Assembly: GCA_030533225.1 (NCBI GenBank)
Contig: JAUNJO010000016.1
Location: 1-32,802 of the forward strand
Direction: 5' to 3'
From: Eubacteriales bacterium
GTDB taxonomy: Bacteria > Bacillota > Clostridia > Oscillospirales > Acutalibacteraceae
DNA length: 32,802 nt
Made by a program: the position numbers and the translations under genes. The notes beneath the pieces are model-generated. The model ran no database searches. It saw only the letters and a program-made list of their open reading frames with translations, and was not told the DNA's origin. Within the stretch, counting starts at the first letter, position 1. Each line of letters starts with the position of its first letter. Below are positions 22,687 through 32,719 of the stretch, in pieces.

Positions 22687-25600
22687 ATGAAAAAAACAAA
22701 AAGGCTTTTTTCCTTAATCCTTGTTTTGGCGTTGTTTTTCTCAACCTTTGCAACGGCGAAATTCAGTGCGGCAACAACCGACACAAGGTATTCGCTAAAG
22801 CACATTCAAAACGGCGGCTTTGACGAAAATGTAGTTAATTACACATTTTCATCAAATTATTCTCAGCCGAAAAAAGAAGTAGTTCCCTATTGGGACACCA
22901 CGGCTTTTGAGGGAAAATTTGAGTTCTTCAAGGCCGGTTCTGCGCATTTTGATGTAACACGGAAAAAATATCCTAACAATCCCGAGTATATTAATGTAGC
23001 AGAAGGCGAGGTAGCCGCCGAGCTTAACGCCGATGAGGTAAGTACTATTTATCAGCTTATCAGCGAATCAATACTGTTGCAGGCTCAACCTACACCTGGG
23101 GACTTTACCACAGGGGAAGGGATGTTACAGACAGAATGGTGCTTATTATCGGTCCCGAACAGCCTGTTGATCCCTCAAAGCCTTCGAAAGCAGGAAACGA
23201 TCAGTTCGTAAGAATTACTAACTGGCTCAAGGCTCAGTACGGCATTGAATATCCTGAAATAGGCTGCTCACAGAAATTCACGGTTTATTCAAAGCCCTTT
23301 GCCGCCTCGGGAAAATTTGTGAACGAGGACACCAAGAATGAAAATAATAATATTTCCTTAGTTGAAACAGAGGAAATCAATCAGGAGTGGAGCGTTTGGG
23401 TTATCTCCTCTCCCTACTGCAACACCGCCGAGGAATATACCAAAAACGGCTGGTCTGCATACGGTATAAATGCAAATAACGATTTTGATGATATTATAAA
23501 GGGCGCCAGCAGCTCTTTGGGTTACGACTGCACCTATACCGTTCCCAAAGGACAGACTAATACAATCTTTGCATTCTGTTCTTACGCATCCGGCAAAGCA
23601 GACGGTACGGTAAACTCTACATACGGAAACCTTTTGGACGGAATTAATTTTGAGCTTTATCAGCCTTTTTCATCATCGACTACCCCCGGCGGTATCGGCG
23701 GTGCTGAAACCGACAATATAAAAATCACAAGCGGTATTACCCATAATAACTCTATGCATTCTGTTGTTCGTGACGGCGAGAACTGCACACTGTATACAAA
23801 AGCACACGATGATAAGCTTACAGACTGTACCTTCGTCGGAGCCTATGTAACAACGAGTAATTCCGACGGTACGGCTGTCACGGTATTTCGCGATATTTAC
23901 CAGGGAAGCATTGAAAATCTCACCGAGGAAGAACTGGACGAGCTTTCAAAAACATATTTTATAGAGAAGCCGTTTACTGATACGGATGGGGAAACATGGA
24001 GCTTTTATACCCAGATTTCCGTGGAATCCCCTATATCTATCCACTTGGTTTATACAAAGGCTCCCTATGTTTTGTACGATGCAAACGGGGGTATGGATTA
24101 CCGCTTCTCGCCCGATAACGAAATGGGCGGTAATTTGGTGGGCTTTGCCTACGCCTATCAAACCGTAGAAGATGAGAATGGCAATCTCATCGACACCTCC
24201 GACTATTACGAAAACTGTGTACACTCCACCGCCTCAAGTCCGGATGAACTGGTAGAGGTTATAAAAGAGGGCACATATAAATCTCATGCCGCATTGCCTA
24301 ACGAAAACTGGGAAAAGGACGAGGACGGCAGCAGCTGTGCCGAGTTCTGCGGCTGGAGTGTTTCCGACATAAACGGAAACAAAATCATACTTGACGGAGA
24401 ACACACAATAACATACAGCCCTGAAACAGGAAACGGCGGTATTATCAAAATAACAGACACCAAAAACAACATAAGCGATTTACAGCTGGACGCTACTCAC
24501 GGCGTAACCCTGTCTGCTGTGTGGAAATTTACAAACAGAGCACAGGCACAGACACTTAACGCAAGCGGTGAATTTGAAAACTCCGCTGTGGGCGGTACTG
24601 TTAAGGAAACTCTGATTTCCGATGACAAGAGAGACGAAGAGGTACGGGAATATGTTGACGGCAGCGGAAAAGTTGAGCGCGTTGACGCTTCCTGCACCGC
24701 CGGCGAAAAAATAATGTTCAAGGCAACTCCGGATTATCAGAACAACTATGCCTTTATCGGATGGTATTACAGAGAAAAGCAGGCTGACGGAACATACGCC
24801 GAGAAGCTTAGAACTACCTCAACCTCAATCGCAGTAACGGTTGAGGAGGGCAAGCTCAACACCTATTACGCAAGATTCCAGAAGCAGACCGTTTCCGTGG
24901 TATTCAAATATACCGAAACCGGAAGCAAGGATAACTACGATTTCTATTGCAAATCAGCCGAGCATCACTACGGTGCGTATTATCAGGAGGTTTTCCTGGG
25001 CAAAACCGCTGTGAAGCCTGACGGCGACCCCAAAAATGTTCAGAACTGGTTTACTTCTCCCACAGAAAGAAGTTCTGCCTATGTCTTTGATTTCAGCACT
25101 CCCATAACCAAAGAGACGGTGCTCTATGCCGGCCCGACATTCAGTTACAACTACTTAAACGGTTTTATGATAACAGAGCCGTGGAGAGTGGAAACATACG
25201 GAACAGTTAAGGTTGACGGCAAGTATATAGACTTGCTGAACAACCCGGATGTTTCGGATTACAATGTTTATATGCTCAAGGGAACACTGGGTCAGCAGAC
25301 ACCCACAGCCTCGGCTGTCAAGGGCAATAAGAACACAATCAAAGTCGGTAAGTCTGTAAACGCCGATAAGCTTCTCTATAATTCCCTTACTGCGGTAGGT
25401 TACAACTTTAACAGAGCGGGTGCCGCCTTCAGTGATTTCTATCTGTTTGATATGAAAACTCCTTTATGGGTTGTGTTTGATTTCACATATAAGGGCATTA
25501 GGTACACAAGTACGGTAAAAGACAGAAGCCTTTATAATGATATCACAACTTATATGGATGAAGGTATCAACGGATATTACACCACATTCCCCTATGATAC

Positions 25601-26567
25601 ACAGGTAGAGCTCAGAAAGGCGCAAACCGATTTGCTTTACTGCATCCAGGGCTTGTACGATGCGTCCCCGAAGGATATCACCGCGCCCTCCGTTTATGCT
25701 GACGGCGTTAAGGTAAATGAGTTAGCGTACAGTGAGTCCGGTGCAGGGGCATATACATTTGCATCAACAACCGCTATCAGAAACATCGAGCCTTGGGGCT
25801 TTAAGTATTCCTTTACGGTGGACGGCCATGATTTCTCGGAATTTTCCGACTACGGCGCAGTAGTGCTCACAGACAAGACAGGACTCTTTGAGGGAACACT
25901 CGGTGTGAACGACTTGCTAAGTAACGAAGAGTCGCTGATGTATTCAAAGTCAAACGGCAATATTTACAGCGATAACGGAGCAGCGGAAGTATATTATGTG
26001 AACAATTTGTTCGCAGTTGATTTCGATAAGAATACTTATGTTGTATTCTTCGTGAAGGATTCAGCAGGCAATGCTTATTTCTCCAACATCGTTTCGAATT
26101 CCTACAACGAACTTGCAGGTGATGACGGCTCAAGCGTCAGTACGGCGATTACTGCATATTCAGAGGCTTTAATCGTATATACCAACCTGATTGAAGAGGC
26201 AGAAAATGCCAAAGCCGAAGCAAATAACACAGCGAGCGTTTCTGCTCTGTCAAATACTCCTGTTGCAAAGATATCTGCTGCCCGAACGAGTGAGTTTGAG
26301 CCGGGTGATGTTGACCTTGACGGTAATGTAAATATCAAGGATGCAACTCTGATTCAAAAGGCTGCTGCCCATCTTGTGCAACTGAACGATGAGGCGCGCG
26401 GGCTTGCCGATGTCAATGCAGACGGCAAAGTTAATGTTTTGGACGCTACAACCATTCAGAAGTATTTAAGCGGAATCATCAAGGATTTAGGAGGTTCAGG
26501 CAAGCCCTCCGAACCCTCAAAGGCACCTGCCCAAAACGGTGAATGGGGCGAAGCAGTTGAGAATTGA
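22687..26567 (+). pseudogene. Large dockerin surface protein split by an 8-bp tandem duplication
   Basis: Two frames cover one gene: 22687-23211 (signal peptide MKKTKRLFSLILVLALFFST and the first module) and 23136-26567 (the rest). The break is TTATCAGC repeated exactly at 23049-23056 and 23057-23064. Dropping one copy joins STIYQ to RINTVAGSTYTWGLYHRGR and gives an unbroken 1290-aa protein. Residues 35-310 then form a CBM-like module (NGGFDE, VVPYWDTTA, AAELNADEVSTIYQ, YHRGRDVTDRMVLIIG). The middle has InlB-like beta repeats (TYYARFQKQTVSVVFKY). Residues 1203-1260 are a dockerin with loops DVDLDGNVNIKD and DVNADGKVNVLD, and a Pro/Ser-rich tail follows. The rest of the frame is clean, so the break is recent or switchable. 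AGGAGG is 9 nt before the ATG; a GTG at 22681 is too close. Confidence 0.88.
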
Positions 26568-26629
26568 TTTTGTGAGGATGGGTAATCTCCCGATATCAAT
26601 ATTTAGCTTCAATCCAATAAACAAAACAA

Positions 26630-26665
26630 CAGCACTTCAGAAGAAACCTGAAGTGCTGTTTTGTT
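26630..26665. terminator. Bidirectional terminator between dockerin gene and murE
   Basis: CAGCACTTCAG (26630-26640) and CTGAAGTGCTG (26648-26658) form a perfect 11-bp stem extended by A-rich and T-rich flanks (AACAAAAC before, TTTTGTT after). It serves the two converging genes. Confidence 0.9.
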
Positions 26666-26725
26666 ATCTCTGTGTGGGAAAAGTTGTATTTCGCCGGCAT
26701 ACTGCCTTGAACTTTCCTTATATAT

Positions 26726-28183
26726 TTATTTTTCTGCGAGGATTGATGCGATTACTTCTCTTTCGTCAAGGTGGTACTTGACACCTTTGATTTCCTGATA
26801 GTCCTCATGTCCCTTGCCTGCAAGGACGATGATGTCGCCTTCCTCGGCGTTTTCAATGCAGTAGCGTATTGCGTCTACTCGGTTGGGAACTATAACATAC
26901 TTGCCGTCGGTCTTGTCGATTCCGACCTTGATGTCGGCAATGATGTCGTTGACATCCTCAAATCGGGAGTTGTCCTCGGTGATAACGGAAAGGTCGGAGA
27001 GTTTTCCCGAAACTTCGCCCATTTCATATCTCCGTGCTTTAGGTCTGTTGCCGCCTGCACCGAAGAGGGTAACAAGGCGGTGGGGTTTGTACTCTCTGAG
27101 GGTGGTGAGCACATTCTCCATGCTCATTGCGTTGTGAGCATAGTCAATCAGCAGGGTGTAGTTGTGGGGAGTGGGGTAGACCTCAACTCTGCCCTTAACG
27201 GAAACTGTATCAAGCCCCTTTAATATATATTCATCCTCTACCGATAGCTCGGAGCAAACGGAAATAGCGGCGAGGGCGTTGTAAACAGAGAATCTGCCGG
27301 GGATAGCAACGTCTACGGATAGATTTTTCTCACCCTTTGTTTCAAAGTGCACACCGATGTAGCCGGGCCTTGCAATAAGAGAGTCATCTGAGCCTACAAG
27401 GTCCGCTTTCTCCGAAAAGCCGTATGTCTTTACCTCACAGGTGCTGCCCCTCAGAATCTCCCCGCACTTTTCGTCGTCAATATTCACGATTCCCAGCTTG
27501 CACTGCTTAAAGAGCATAGCCTTGCAGGAGAGGTATTCCTCCATATCTTTGTGCTCGCTGTCGCCGATGTGGTCATGGGAGAAGTTGGTGAAAACGCCTA
27601 TGTCAAAGGTGATATTATCGGTGCGGTGCTGCTTGAGGCCGATTGAAGAAACCTCCATCACAGCCGCCTTACAGCCGGCTTTTACCATTCTGCGTAAAGC
27701 CTGCTGAATTTCGTAGGATTCGGGGGTGGTGTTGGCGGTCTTGAAGATTTTATCCTCCAGAACTATGCCCAAGGTTCCGATTGTGCCGGTTTTTATGCCT
27801 GCACTTTCCAAAACAGAGCGAATCATGGCAACCGTGGTGGTTTTTCCTTTAGTGCCGGTGATGGCGACGGTCTTTAGCTCCTTGGAAGGATTGCCGAAGT
27901 ATTCCGCACTCATTTTTGACAGCGCCGGACGGGTGTCCTCCACCTTGATAACCGTAATGTTTTCGGGCAGGTCAATATCGTCGGAGACAATAAGTGCTCC
28001 TGCACCCTTTTCGGCTGCGTCCCGGGCATATTTGTGGCCGTCGGTAACAAAACCCTTTAGGCAAACAAAGGCGCAATTCTCGATAACCTTACGGGAATCG
28101 TAGATTACATCGCTTATATCAATGTTTACATCTCCTTGGAGCAATGTGTAGTCAAGTCCGTTTAGAAGTTGAGAGAGCATCAT
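26726..28183 (-). CDS. murE: MurE, UDP-MurNAc-tripeptide ligase
   Basis: The 485-aa cytoplasmic Mur ligase adds the third residue of the peptidoglycan stem peptide to UDP-MurNAc-L-Ala-D-Glu with ATP. It shows the P-loop GTKGKTTT (110-117), NTTPES (151-156), MEVSSIGLKQHR, FSHDHIGDSEH, the carbamylated-lysine position in SCKAMLF (K221), the ligase box DYAHNAMSMENVL (from 347), GAGGNRPKARRYEMG and LAGKGHEDYQ (455-463). The substrate motif that reads DNPR in meso-diaminopimelate enzymes is DNSR (404-407) here. The Arg is kept, so meso-DAP is the likelier substrate. I start at the ATG at 28183 with GGAGGT 10 nt upstream; the longer frame runs through the promoter. It stands alone, not in a mur cluster. 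Confidence 0.93.
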   Translation of the reverse strand: MMLSQLLNGLDYTLLQGDVNIDISDVIYDSRKVIENCAFVCLKGFVTDGHKYARDAAEKGAGALIVSDDIDLPENITVIKVEDTRPALSKMSAEYFGNPSKELKTVAITGTKGKTTTVAMIRSVLESAGIKTGTIGTLGIVLEDKIFKTANTTPESYEIQQALRRMVKAGCKAAVMEVSSIGLKQHRTDNITFDIGVFTNFSHDHIGDSEHKDMEEYLSCKAMLFKQCKLGIVNIDDEKCGEILRGSTCEVKTYGFSEKADLVGSDDSLIARPGYIGVHFETKGEKNLSVDVAIPGRFSVYNALAAISVCSELSVEDEYILKGLDTVSVKGRVEVYPTPHNYTLLIDYAHNAMSMENVLTTLREYKPHRLVTLFGAGGNRPKARRYEMGEVSGKLSDLSVITEDNSRFEDVNDIIADIKVGIDKTDGKYVIVPNRVDAIRYCIENAEEGDIIVLAGKGHEDYQEIKGVKYHLDEREVIASILAEK

Positions 28184-28259
28184 AATTGCCTGTACCTCCG
28201 AATATAATGTAATATAAATGAAAAGAAACGATACCAAAGATATCAGTGAATATATGCTA

Positions 28260-28288
28260 AATTTACAACTTTTATGCTCAATTGTCAA
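28260..28288 (-). promoter_or_regulatory. Promoter of murE
   Basis: TTGACA (28288-28283), a 17-bp spacer and TAAATT (28265-28260) on the minus strand, giving a leader of about 70 nt. Confidence 0.65.
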
Positions 28289-28591
28289 TCAAAAACCAAG
28301 GGCATTTTTTCGGATGGGAACAATTTGTTTGTGTAAAATACCCTGTTTTTTTGAAAAATCGGAAAAAATTACCGATTGAGCACCGAGAGGACATACAAAA
28401 TTCAAAAATTCCGTTAAATTTGTGAGTTTTTCGAAAGTCTATTTGTCATAATACACAAAGAGGCTATGGGCAAAAAGCATAAATAATGATAGCAAAAATT
28501 GACGCATTTAACAAATGTCTGAAATTTTGTTAGCAAAGTAACCAAATTACTGCTCGAAAATTATTCTTTTAGATAAAAAGTACAAAGGTAG
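28289..28591. other. AT-rich intergenic DNA between murE and the sugar importer
   Basis: No ORF with a ribosome site and no strong hairpin are visible. The stretch consists of A- and T-runs upstream of the two divergent promoters. Confidence 0.4.
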
Positions 28592-28660
28592 TTGAAATTG
28601 TGGATACATTTGTGGTATTATTACTTTAGTGAAAACGCGTACTTAATAAGTATTGCGAGA
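28592..28660 (+). promoter_or_regulatory. Promoter and possible operator of the sugar importer
   Basis: TTGAAA (28592-28597), an 18-bp spacer and TATTAT (28616-28621). Just downstream, TGAAAACGCGTACT (28630-28643) matches the catabolite-response consensus TGWAANCGNTNWCA except at two positions. TACTTA-A-TAAGTA (28640-28652) is a 13-bp palindrome. A LacI-family repressor (CcpA or MalR type) at this spot would suit a sugar importer; this is inference. Confidence 0.5.
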
Positions 28661-28715
28661 TGACACTCGGCGCATACGGTTGCGCTGAAATTTATTTTAG
28701 AAGGAGTTTTTCAAC

Positions 28716-30068
28716 ATGAAAACAACAAAGATTCTTGCTCTGATTCTTGCTGTTCTTATGACAGTAGGCTGTCTCGCAGCTTGCACAAACGGCGGCGGCG
28801 ACACCAACGGCACAACCGCACCTCAGGGCGCAGTGGACGCAACCAAGCTTGCTATTGACTGGAACGACCCCGCTTCCATCGCAGCTTGGAACGAGACAGT
28901 TAAGTCCGAAGCAACAAACGGCGTTATCACCCTCAAGCTTTGGGGACCTGACGCAGCACAGGATGTATTTAAGGCAGAAGCAGAGGCTTTTGCAGAGCTC
29001 TTCAAGGATGCAGCTGAGATTAAAATCGAAGTTGCTGTTCAGGGCGAAGGCGACGCAGCAGCTCAGGTTGCTACCGACCCCAAGGCTGCAGCAGACGTAT
29101 TCTCTTTCCCATCCGACCAGCTCAACAAGCTCGTTAACACCAACTCCATTCTTTCTCTTGATGCTTTCGCAAACGACATCAAGGCTATGAACTCCGAGTC
29201 TTCCGTTAACGCTGCTACTCTCAACGACAAGATCTGGGCATTCCCCGAAGTTGGCGACAACTCCTACTTCCTTGCATACGACAAGAGAGTTGTATCTGCT
29301 GACCAGGCTAAGTCCTTTGAGGCTATCCTCGAAGCTTGTAAGACAGCCGACAAGAAGTTCATCATGAACGCAGGCGACGGCTTCTTTGCTTGCATGTACC
29401 TCTACACCGGCGGTCTTGAGACTCTCGGCCTTGAGGATGACGGCATCACTCAGAAGCTCAACGATTACGATGTTGACAAGGTTACTGCTTCCGTAAAGGC
29501 TTTTGCTGATCTCTTCAGAACTTACAAGAACACATTTGAAAGCGGAGACACAAAGCTCGTAGCTGACGGCTTTAAGAACGATCCTACAACTGTAGGTGCA
29601 GGTGTAGTCGGTTCCTGGAACGTAGCATCAGTTAAGAGTGCACTCGGCGACAACGCAGGTTTCGCTATCCTTCCCACAATCAATATAGACGGTACCGATA
29701 CTCAGATCATCAACATGTTCGGTTACAAGTATCTCGGCGTTAACAGCCAGTCCGCAACTCCCTTCACTGCACAGCTCCTCGCTTCTTACATGACAAACGA
29801 AGCTTGCCAGCTTGAGAGAGCAGAGCAGCTCGAGTGGGGTCCTGCTAACACAAATGCAGCAAACAGCGATTTCGTTAAGAACAACGAGTCCATGTCTGCT
29901 ATCCTTGCACAGGCTCAGTATTCAATGCCTCAGACAGGTATTGCTACTACATTCTGGAATCCCATCGGCGGTCTCGGCACCTACATGGTAGACGCTAAGA
30001 GCGACCTCTCCACAGAGGCTCTCAAGGTTCAGGTTGAGGCTTGTATCTCCGGTATTCTCGACGAGTAA
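28716..30068 (+). CDS. malE: Sugar ABC transporter substrate-binding lipoprotein (maltodextrin type)
   Basis: The 450-aa binding protein has a lipoprotein signal (MKTTKILALILAVLMTVGCLAAC) with Cys23 as the lipid anchor, then a Gly/Thr-rich linker (NGGGDTNGTTAPQG). The mature part follows the family 1 extracellular solute-binding fold: VITLKLWGPDAAQDVFKAEA, AADVFSFPSDQLNKLV, KIWAFPEVGDNSYFLAYDK and GVVGSWNVASVKSALG. The last parts resemble maltose/maltodextrin binders. The protein captures oligosaccharide outside and hands it to the permeases encoded next. AAGGAG is 9 nt before the ATG. Codon use is strongly biased, as in a highly expressed gene. Substrate and gene symbol are inferred from similarity and the neighbouring permeases. 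Confidence 0.85.
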   Translation: MKTTKILALILAVLMTVGCLAACTNGGGDTNGTTAPQGAVDATKLAIDWNDPASIAAWNETVKSEATNGVITLKLWGPDAAQDVFKAEAEAFAELFKDAAEIKIEVAVQGEGDAAAQVATDPKAAADVFSFPSDQLNKLVNTNSILSLDAFANDIKAMNSESSVNAATLNDKIWAFPEVGDNSYFLAYDKRVVSADQAKSFEAILEACKTADKKFIMNAGDGFFACMYLYTGGLETLGLEDDGITQKLNDYDVDKVTASVKAFADLFRTYKNTFESGDTKLVADGFKNDPTTVGAGVVGSWNVASVKSALGDNAGFAILPTINIDGTDTQIINMFGYKYLGVNSQSATPFTAQLLASYMTNEACQLERAEQLEWGPANTNAANSDFVKNNESMSAILAQAQYSMPQTGIATTFWNPIGGLGTYMVDAKSDLSTEALKVQVEACISGILDE

Positions 30069-30106
30069 TTTCGGATAATTCAGGATTTTTTTGACTAACA
30101 AATACA

Positions 30107-30135
30107 GGAGCAGTCCGAATAGGTCGGACTGCTCC
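30107..30135 (+). promoter_or_regulatory. Intercistronic hairpin between binding protein and permeases
   Basis: GGAGCAGTCCGA (30107-30118) and TCGGACTGCTCC (30124-30135) form a perfect 12-bp stem with a 5-nt loop, followed by GTTACT and not a T run. Such a hairpin can protect the 3' end of the binding-protein message or let only part of transcription through, giving more binding protein than permease. Confidence 0.7.
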
Positions 30136-30196
30136 GTTACTACCTGATATGGCAGTAAATATCTAAAGTTTTAGATAAAGGAGCGTGAGCTGGAGA

Positions 30197-31723
30197 ATGA
30201 CATATACCGAATATAAAGCCCTGAATCCGTTTCAGAGATTTTGGTATAATTTCGTAAACTTTATTAAGTCGATTCCCTCCGGCATAGTAAAGTTTTTCTG
30301 CGCCATAGGCACAGCAATAAAAAAATTCTTTGTTGGCATCGGCAAAGGCATTGCAGAATTCTTTGTAGGCTTTTTCCGCGGCAACTTACTCACCAAGGCT
30401 TCCTATCTGATTATGGGCCTTGGCAACATATTCAGAGGCCAGATAGTAAAAGGCATTGCCTTTTTTGCGATTGAAGTCGGCTATATTCTCTTTATGGTGT
30501 TCTTCGGTTCAACATATCTGGGTTTGTTTACAACCTTGGAGGCTGTTAAGGTTCCGGGCGAGGCTATTCAGACACCTGTAGGTGTCATCTACGGCCCCGA
30601 ACAGTATCAGCACTACAGTTATCAGATTCTTCTTTACGGTATTCTTTCAATCCTCGTTACCGTAGCATTTATCGCAATTTACGTTGCAAGCACCAAGTCC
30701 TCAAGAAAATGTGAGGCAATCATCAAAGCAGGCGGCAAGCCCGCAACCTTCAAGGAGGAAATGCAAGAACTTCTGGACTCCAAGTTCCACACAACCTTGC
30801 TTGCAACTCCTATTGTACTTATCTCCGTCTTTGTTATCCTGCCCTTGGCATTCATGATTTTGATGGCATTCACCAACTTCGACGGTAACCATCACTACAC
30901 TGACTTTACCTGGGTAGGCTTCCAGAACTTTGCTGAAATCTTCAGCTCCTCCTCCGGCAGTGCCGCATCAATGGGTATGACCTTCCTGCGTATAACCGGA
31001 TGGACTATCGTGTGGGCAATAGCAGCTACCTTCTCTAACTACATTTTAGGTATGGTATTCGCCCTTATGATTAACAAGAAGGGTATCAAGCTTAAGAAGC
31101 TTTGGAGAACCATGTTCGTTATGACCATCGCCGTTCCCCAGTTCGTTACACTTCTTCTTATCTCTCAGATGCTGGGCAGCGTTTCCAACAGCCCCATTAA
31201 CCTTATCCTTGCTATGTTCAACCTGGGACCGGTTAACCTTTTGGGCGATTTGAGCAACAGCGGTCTGCTTCCCAGAATCACAGTTATTGTTGTCAACTGT
31301 TGGGTAGGTATCCCCTACACAATTCTCATGACAACAGGTATTCTTATGAATATTCCCGAGGACCTCTACGAAAGTGCGCGTATTGACGGTGCAGGTCCTG
31401 TTAGAAGCTTTATGTCAATTACACTTCCTTACATGCTCTTCGTAACCACTCCTTACCTCATTACAACATTCATCGGTAACATCAACAACTTCAATGTTAT
31501 TTACCTTTTGACGCAGGGTGGTCCTACGGTAAACACAGCATACGCAAAGGGTGCAGGTCGCACAGACCTTCTCATTACCTTCCTATACAAGCTGTCAATC
31601 GACCAGAACCTCTACGGCCTGGGCGCTGCAATCGGTATCTTGGTATTCCTTGTTTGTGCATCTGTTTCACTTATTACCTTCAACATGACTAAGTCTGCGA
31701 AGGATGAGGAGGCGTTCTCATGA
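30197..31723 (+). CDS. malF: Sugar ABC transporter permease, MalF type
   Basis: The 508-aa membrane permease has an N-terminal stretch (about 1-70) with amphipathic repeats around KFF, AIGTAIKKFFVGIGKGIAEF and VGFFRG. Two hydrophobic segments and a loop follow, then the BPD_transp_1 core from about residue 200. The EAA loop that docks on the ATPase reads YESARIDGAGPVRSFMSITL (about 391-412). The C-terminal NNFNVIYLLTQGGP box is typical of MalF. ATG at 30197 is chosen; AAGGAG lies 13 nt upstream, a little far, while a GTG at 30185 is too near it. The gene overlaps malG by 4 bp. No ATPase gene is seen, so a shared MsmX-type subunit from elsewhere is likely. Confidence 0.88.
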   Translation: MTYTEYKALNPFQRFWYNFVNFIKSIPSGIVKFFCAIGTAIKKFFVGIGKGIAEFFVGFFRGNLLTKASYLIMGLGNIFRGQIVKGIAFFAIEVGYILFMVFFGSTYLGLFTTLEAVKVPGEAIQTPVGVIYGPEQYQHYSYQILLYGILSILVTVAFIAIYVASTKSSRKCEAIIKAGGKPATFKEEMQELLDSKFHTTLLATPIVLISVFVILPLAFMILMAFTNFDGNHHYTDFTWVGFQNFAEIFSSSSGSAASMGMTFLRITGWTIVWAIAATFSNYILGMVFALMINKKGIKLKKLWRTMFVMTIAVPQFVTLLLISQMLGSVSNSPINLILAMFNLGPVNLLGDLSNSGLLPRITVIVVNCWVGIPYTILMTTGILMNIPEDLYESARIDGAGPVRSFMSITLPYMLFVTTPYLITTFIGNINNFNVIYLLTQGGPTVNTAYAKGAGRTDLLITFLYKLSIDQNLYGLGAAIGILVFLVCASVSLITFNMTKSAKDEEAFS

Positions 31724-32586
31724 TAAAAAGCTATAAACTCAGAAGAGGCATTGCCAATGCTTTTATTTACCTCTTCCTTACTGTAATGTGCCTTATCTGG
31801 ATTTTCCCCCTTGTTTGGCTTATTGCCCATTCATTCAGAATTGACCCCAACGGCGGCACTCCCCAGTATATGGCATCTACACTTTTCCCCAGAATCAACG
31901 AGCTTGGACTTGATAACTACATTGGTCTTTTCACCAAGACCCTGTTCCTGCGCTGGTTCGGAAACACACTTATCGTTTCTACCTGCAGCTGTATCATTTC
32001 CACACTCTCGGTTTTGATGGTTGCTTATGCATTCTCAAGACTTCGCTTCAAGGCTCGTAAGCCTTTCATCAATGTTGGTATGATCATGGGTATGTTCCCC
32101 GGATTCATGACAACAATCGCTCTTTACTACATCCTTAAGATTTTGGAACTTGACCAGACACTCTTAGGTCTTATCCTTTGTTACTCCGGCGGCGCAGGTC
32201 TCGGTTACCTTGTTGCTAAGGGCTTCTTCGATACTATTCCCAGAGCTCTTGACGAGGCGGCTACCATTGACGGCGCTAACAAGAACCAAATCTTCTGGAA
32301 GATTATCCTCCCCATGTCTAAGCCTATTGTTGTTTACACCGTTCTTACCTCCTTTATCGGACCTTGGTGTGACTTCATCCTGGTTAGAATTATCATGGGT
32401 ACAAAGTCTGAACTGTTCACGGTTTCAAGAGGTCTTTGGAGATGGACCGACGCTGAGCTTATCGACGAGAACTTCAGATACTTCCTTGCCGGCTCGGTAA
32501 TCATCGCTATCCCCATTACTGCACTGTTCCTTTACATGCAGAAGTACTACGTTGAGGGCGTTACCGCCGGCGGCGTTAAGGGATAA
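31720..32586 (+). CDS. malG: Sugar ABC transporter permease, MalG type
   Basis: The 288-aa permease has six membrane segments (first at about 12-35). The EAA loop DEAATIDGANKNQIFWKIIL is at about 177-196, and the C-terminus KYYVEGVTAGGVKG is a hallmark of MalG-like proteins. It forms the channel together with the MalF-type protein. The start ATG overlaps the malF stop (ATGA), indicating coupled translation. A strong terminator follows 22 nt after the stop, so the operon ends here without malK or a hydrolase. Confidence 0.9.
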   Translation: MIKSYKLRRGIANAFIYLFLTVMCLIWIFPLVWLIAHSFRIDPNGGTPQYMASTLFPRINELGLDNYIGLFTKTLFLRWFGNTLIVSTCSCIISTLSVLMVAYAFSRLRFKARKPFINVGMIMGMFPGFMTTIALYYILKILELDQTLLGLILCYSGGAGLGYLVAKGFFDTIPRALDEAATIDGANKNQIFWKIILPMSKPIVVYTVLTSFIGPWCDFILVRIIMGTKSELFTVSRGLWRWTDAELIDENFRYFLAGSVIIAIPITALFLYMQKYYVEGVTAGGVKG

Positions 32587-32608
32587 TAAAACTTTACTAA
32601 TACGCTTT

Positions 32609-32642
32609 AGGGCTGCGACTTTTGCCGCAGCCCTGTTTTGTT
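32609..32642 (+). terminator. Terminator of the sugar importer operon
   Basis: AGGGCTGCG (32609-32617) and CGCAGCCCT (32626-32634) form a 9-bp stem, followed by GTTTTGTTGT. Confidence 0.88.
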
Positions 32643-32719
32643 GTCTTTAGACGCGGAAATCTCACTCGGCTTTTCGTGGAATAATATAGTAGTATAAAAG
32701 AGCGAGCAACAGCAGCAAG

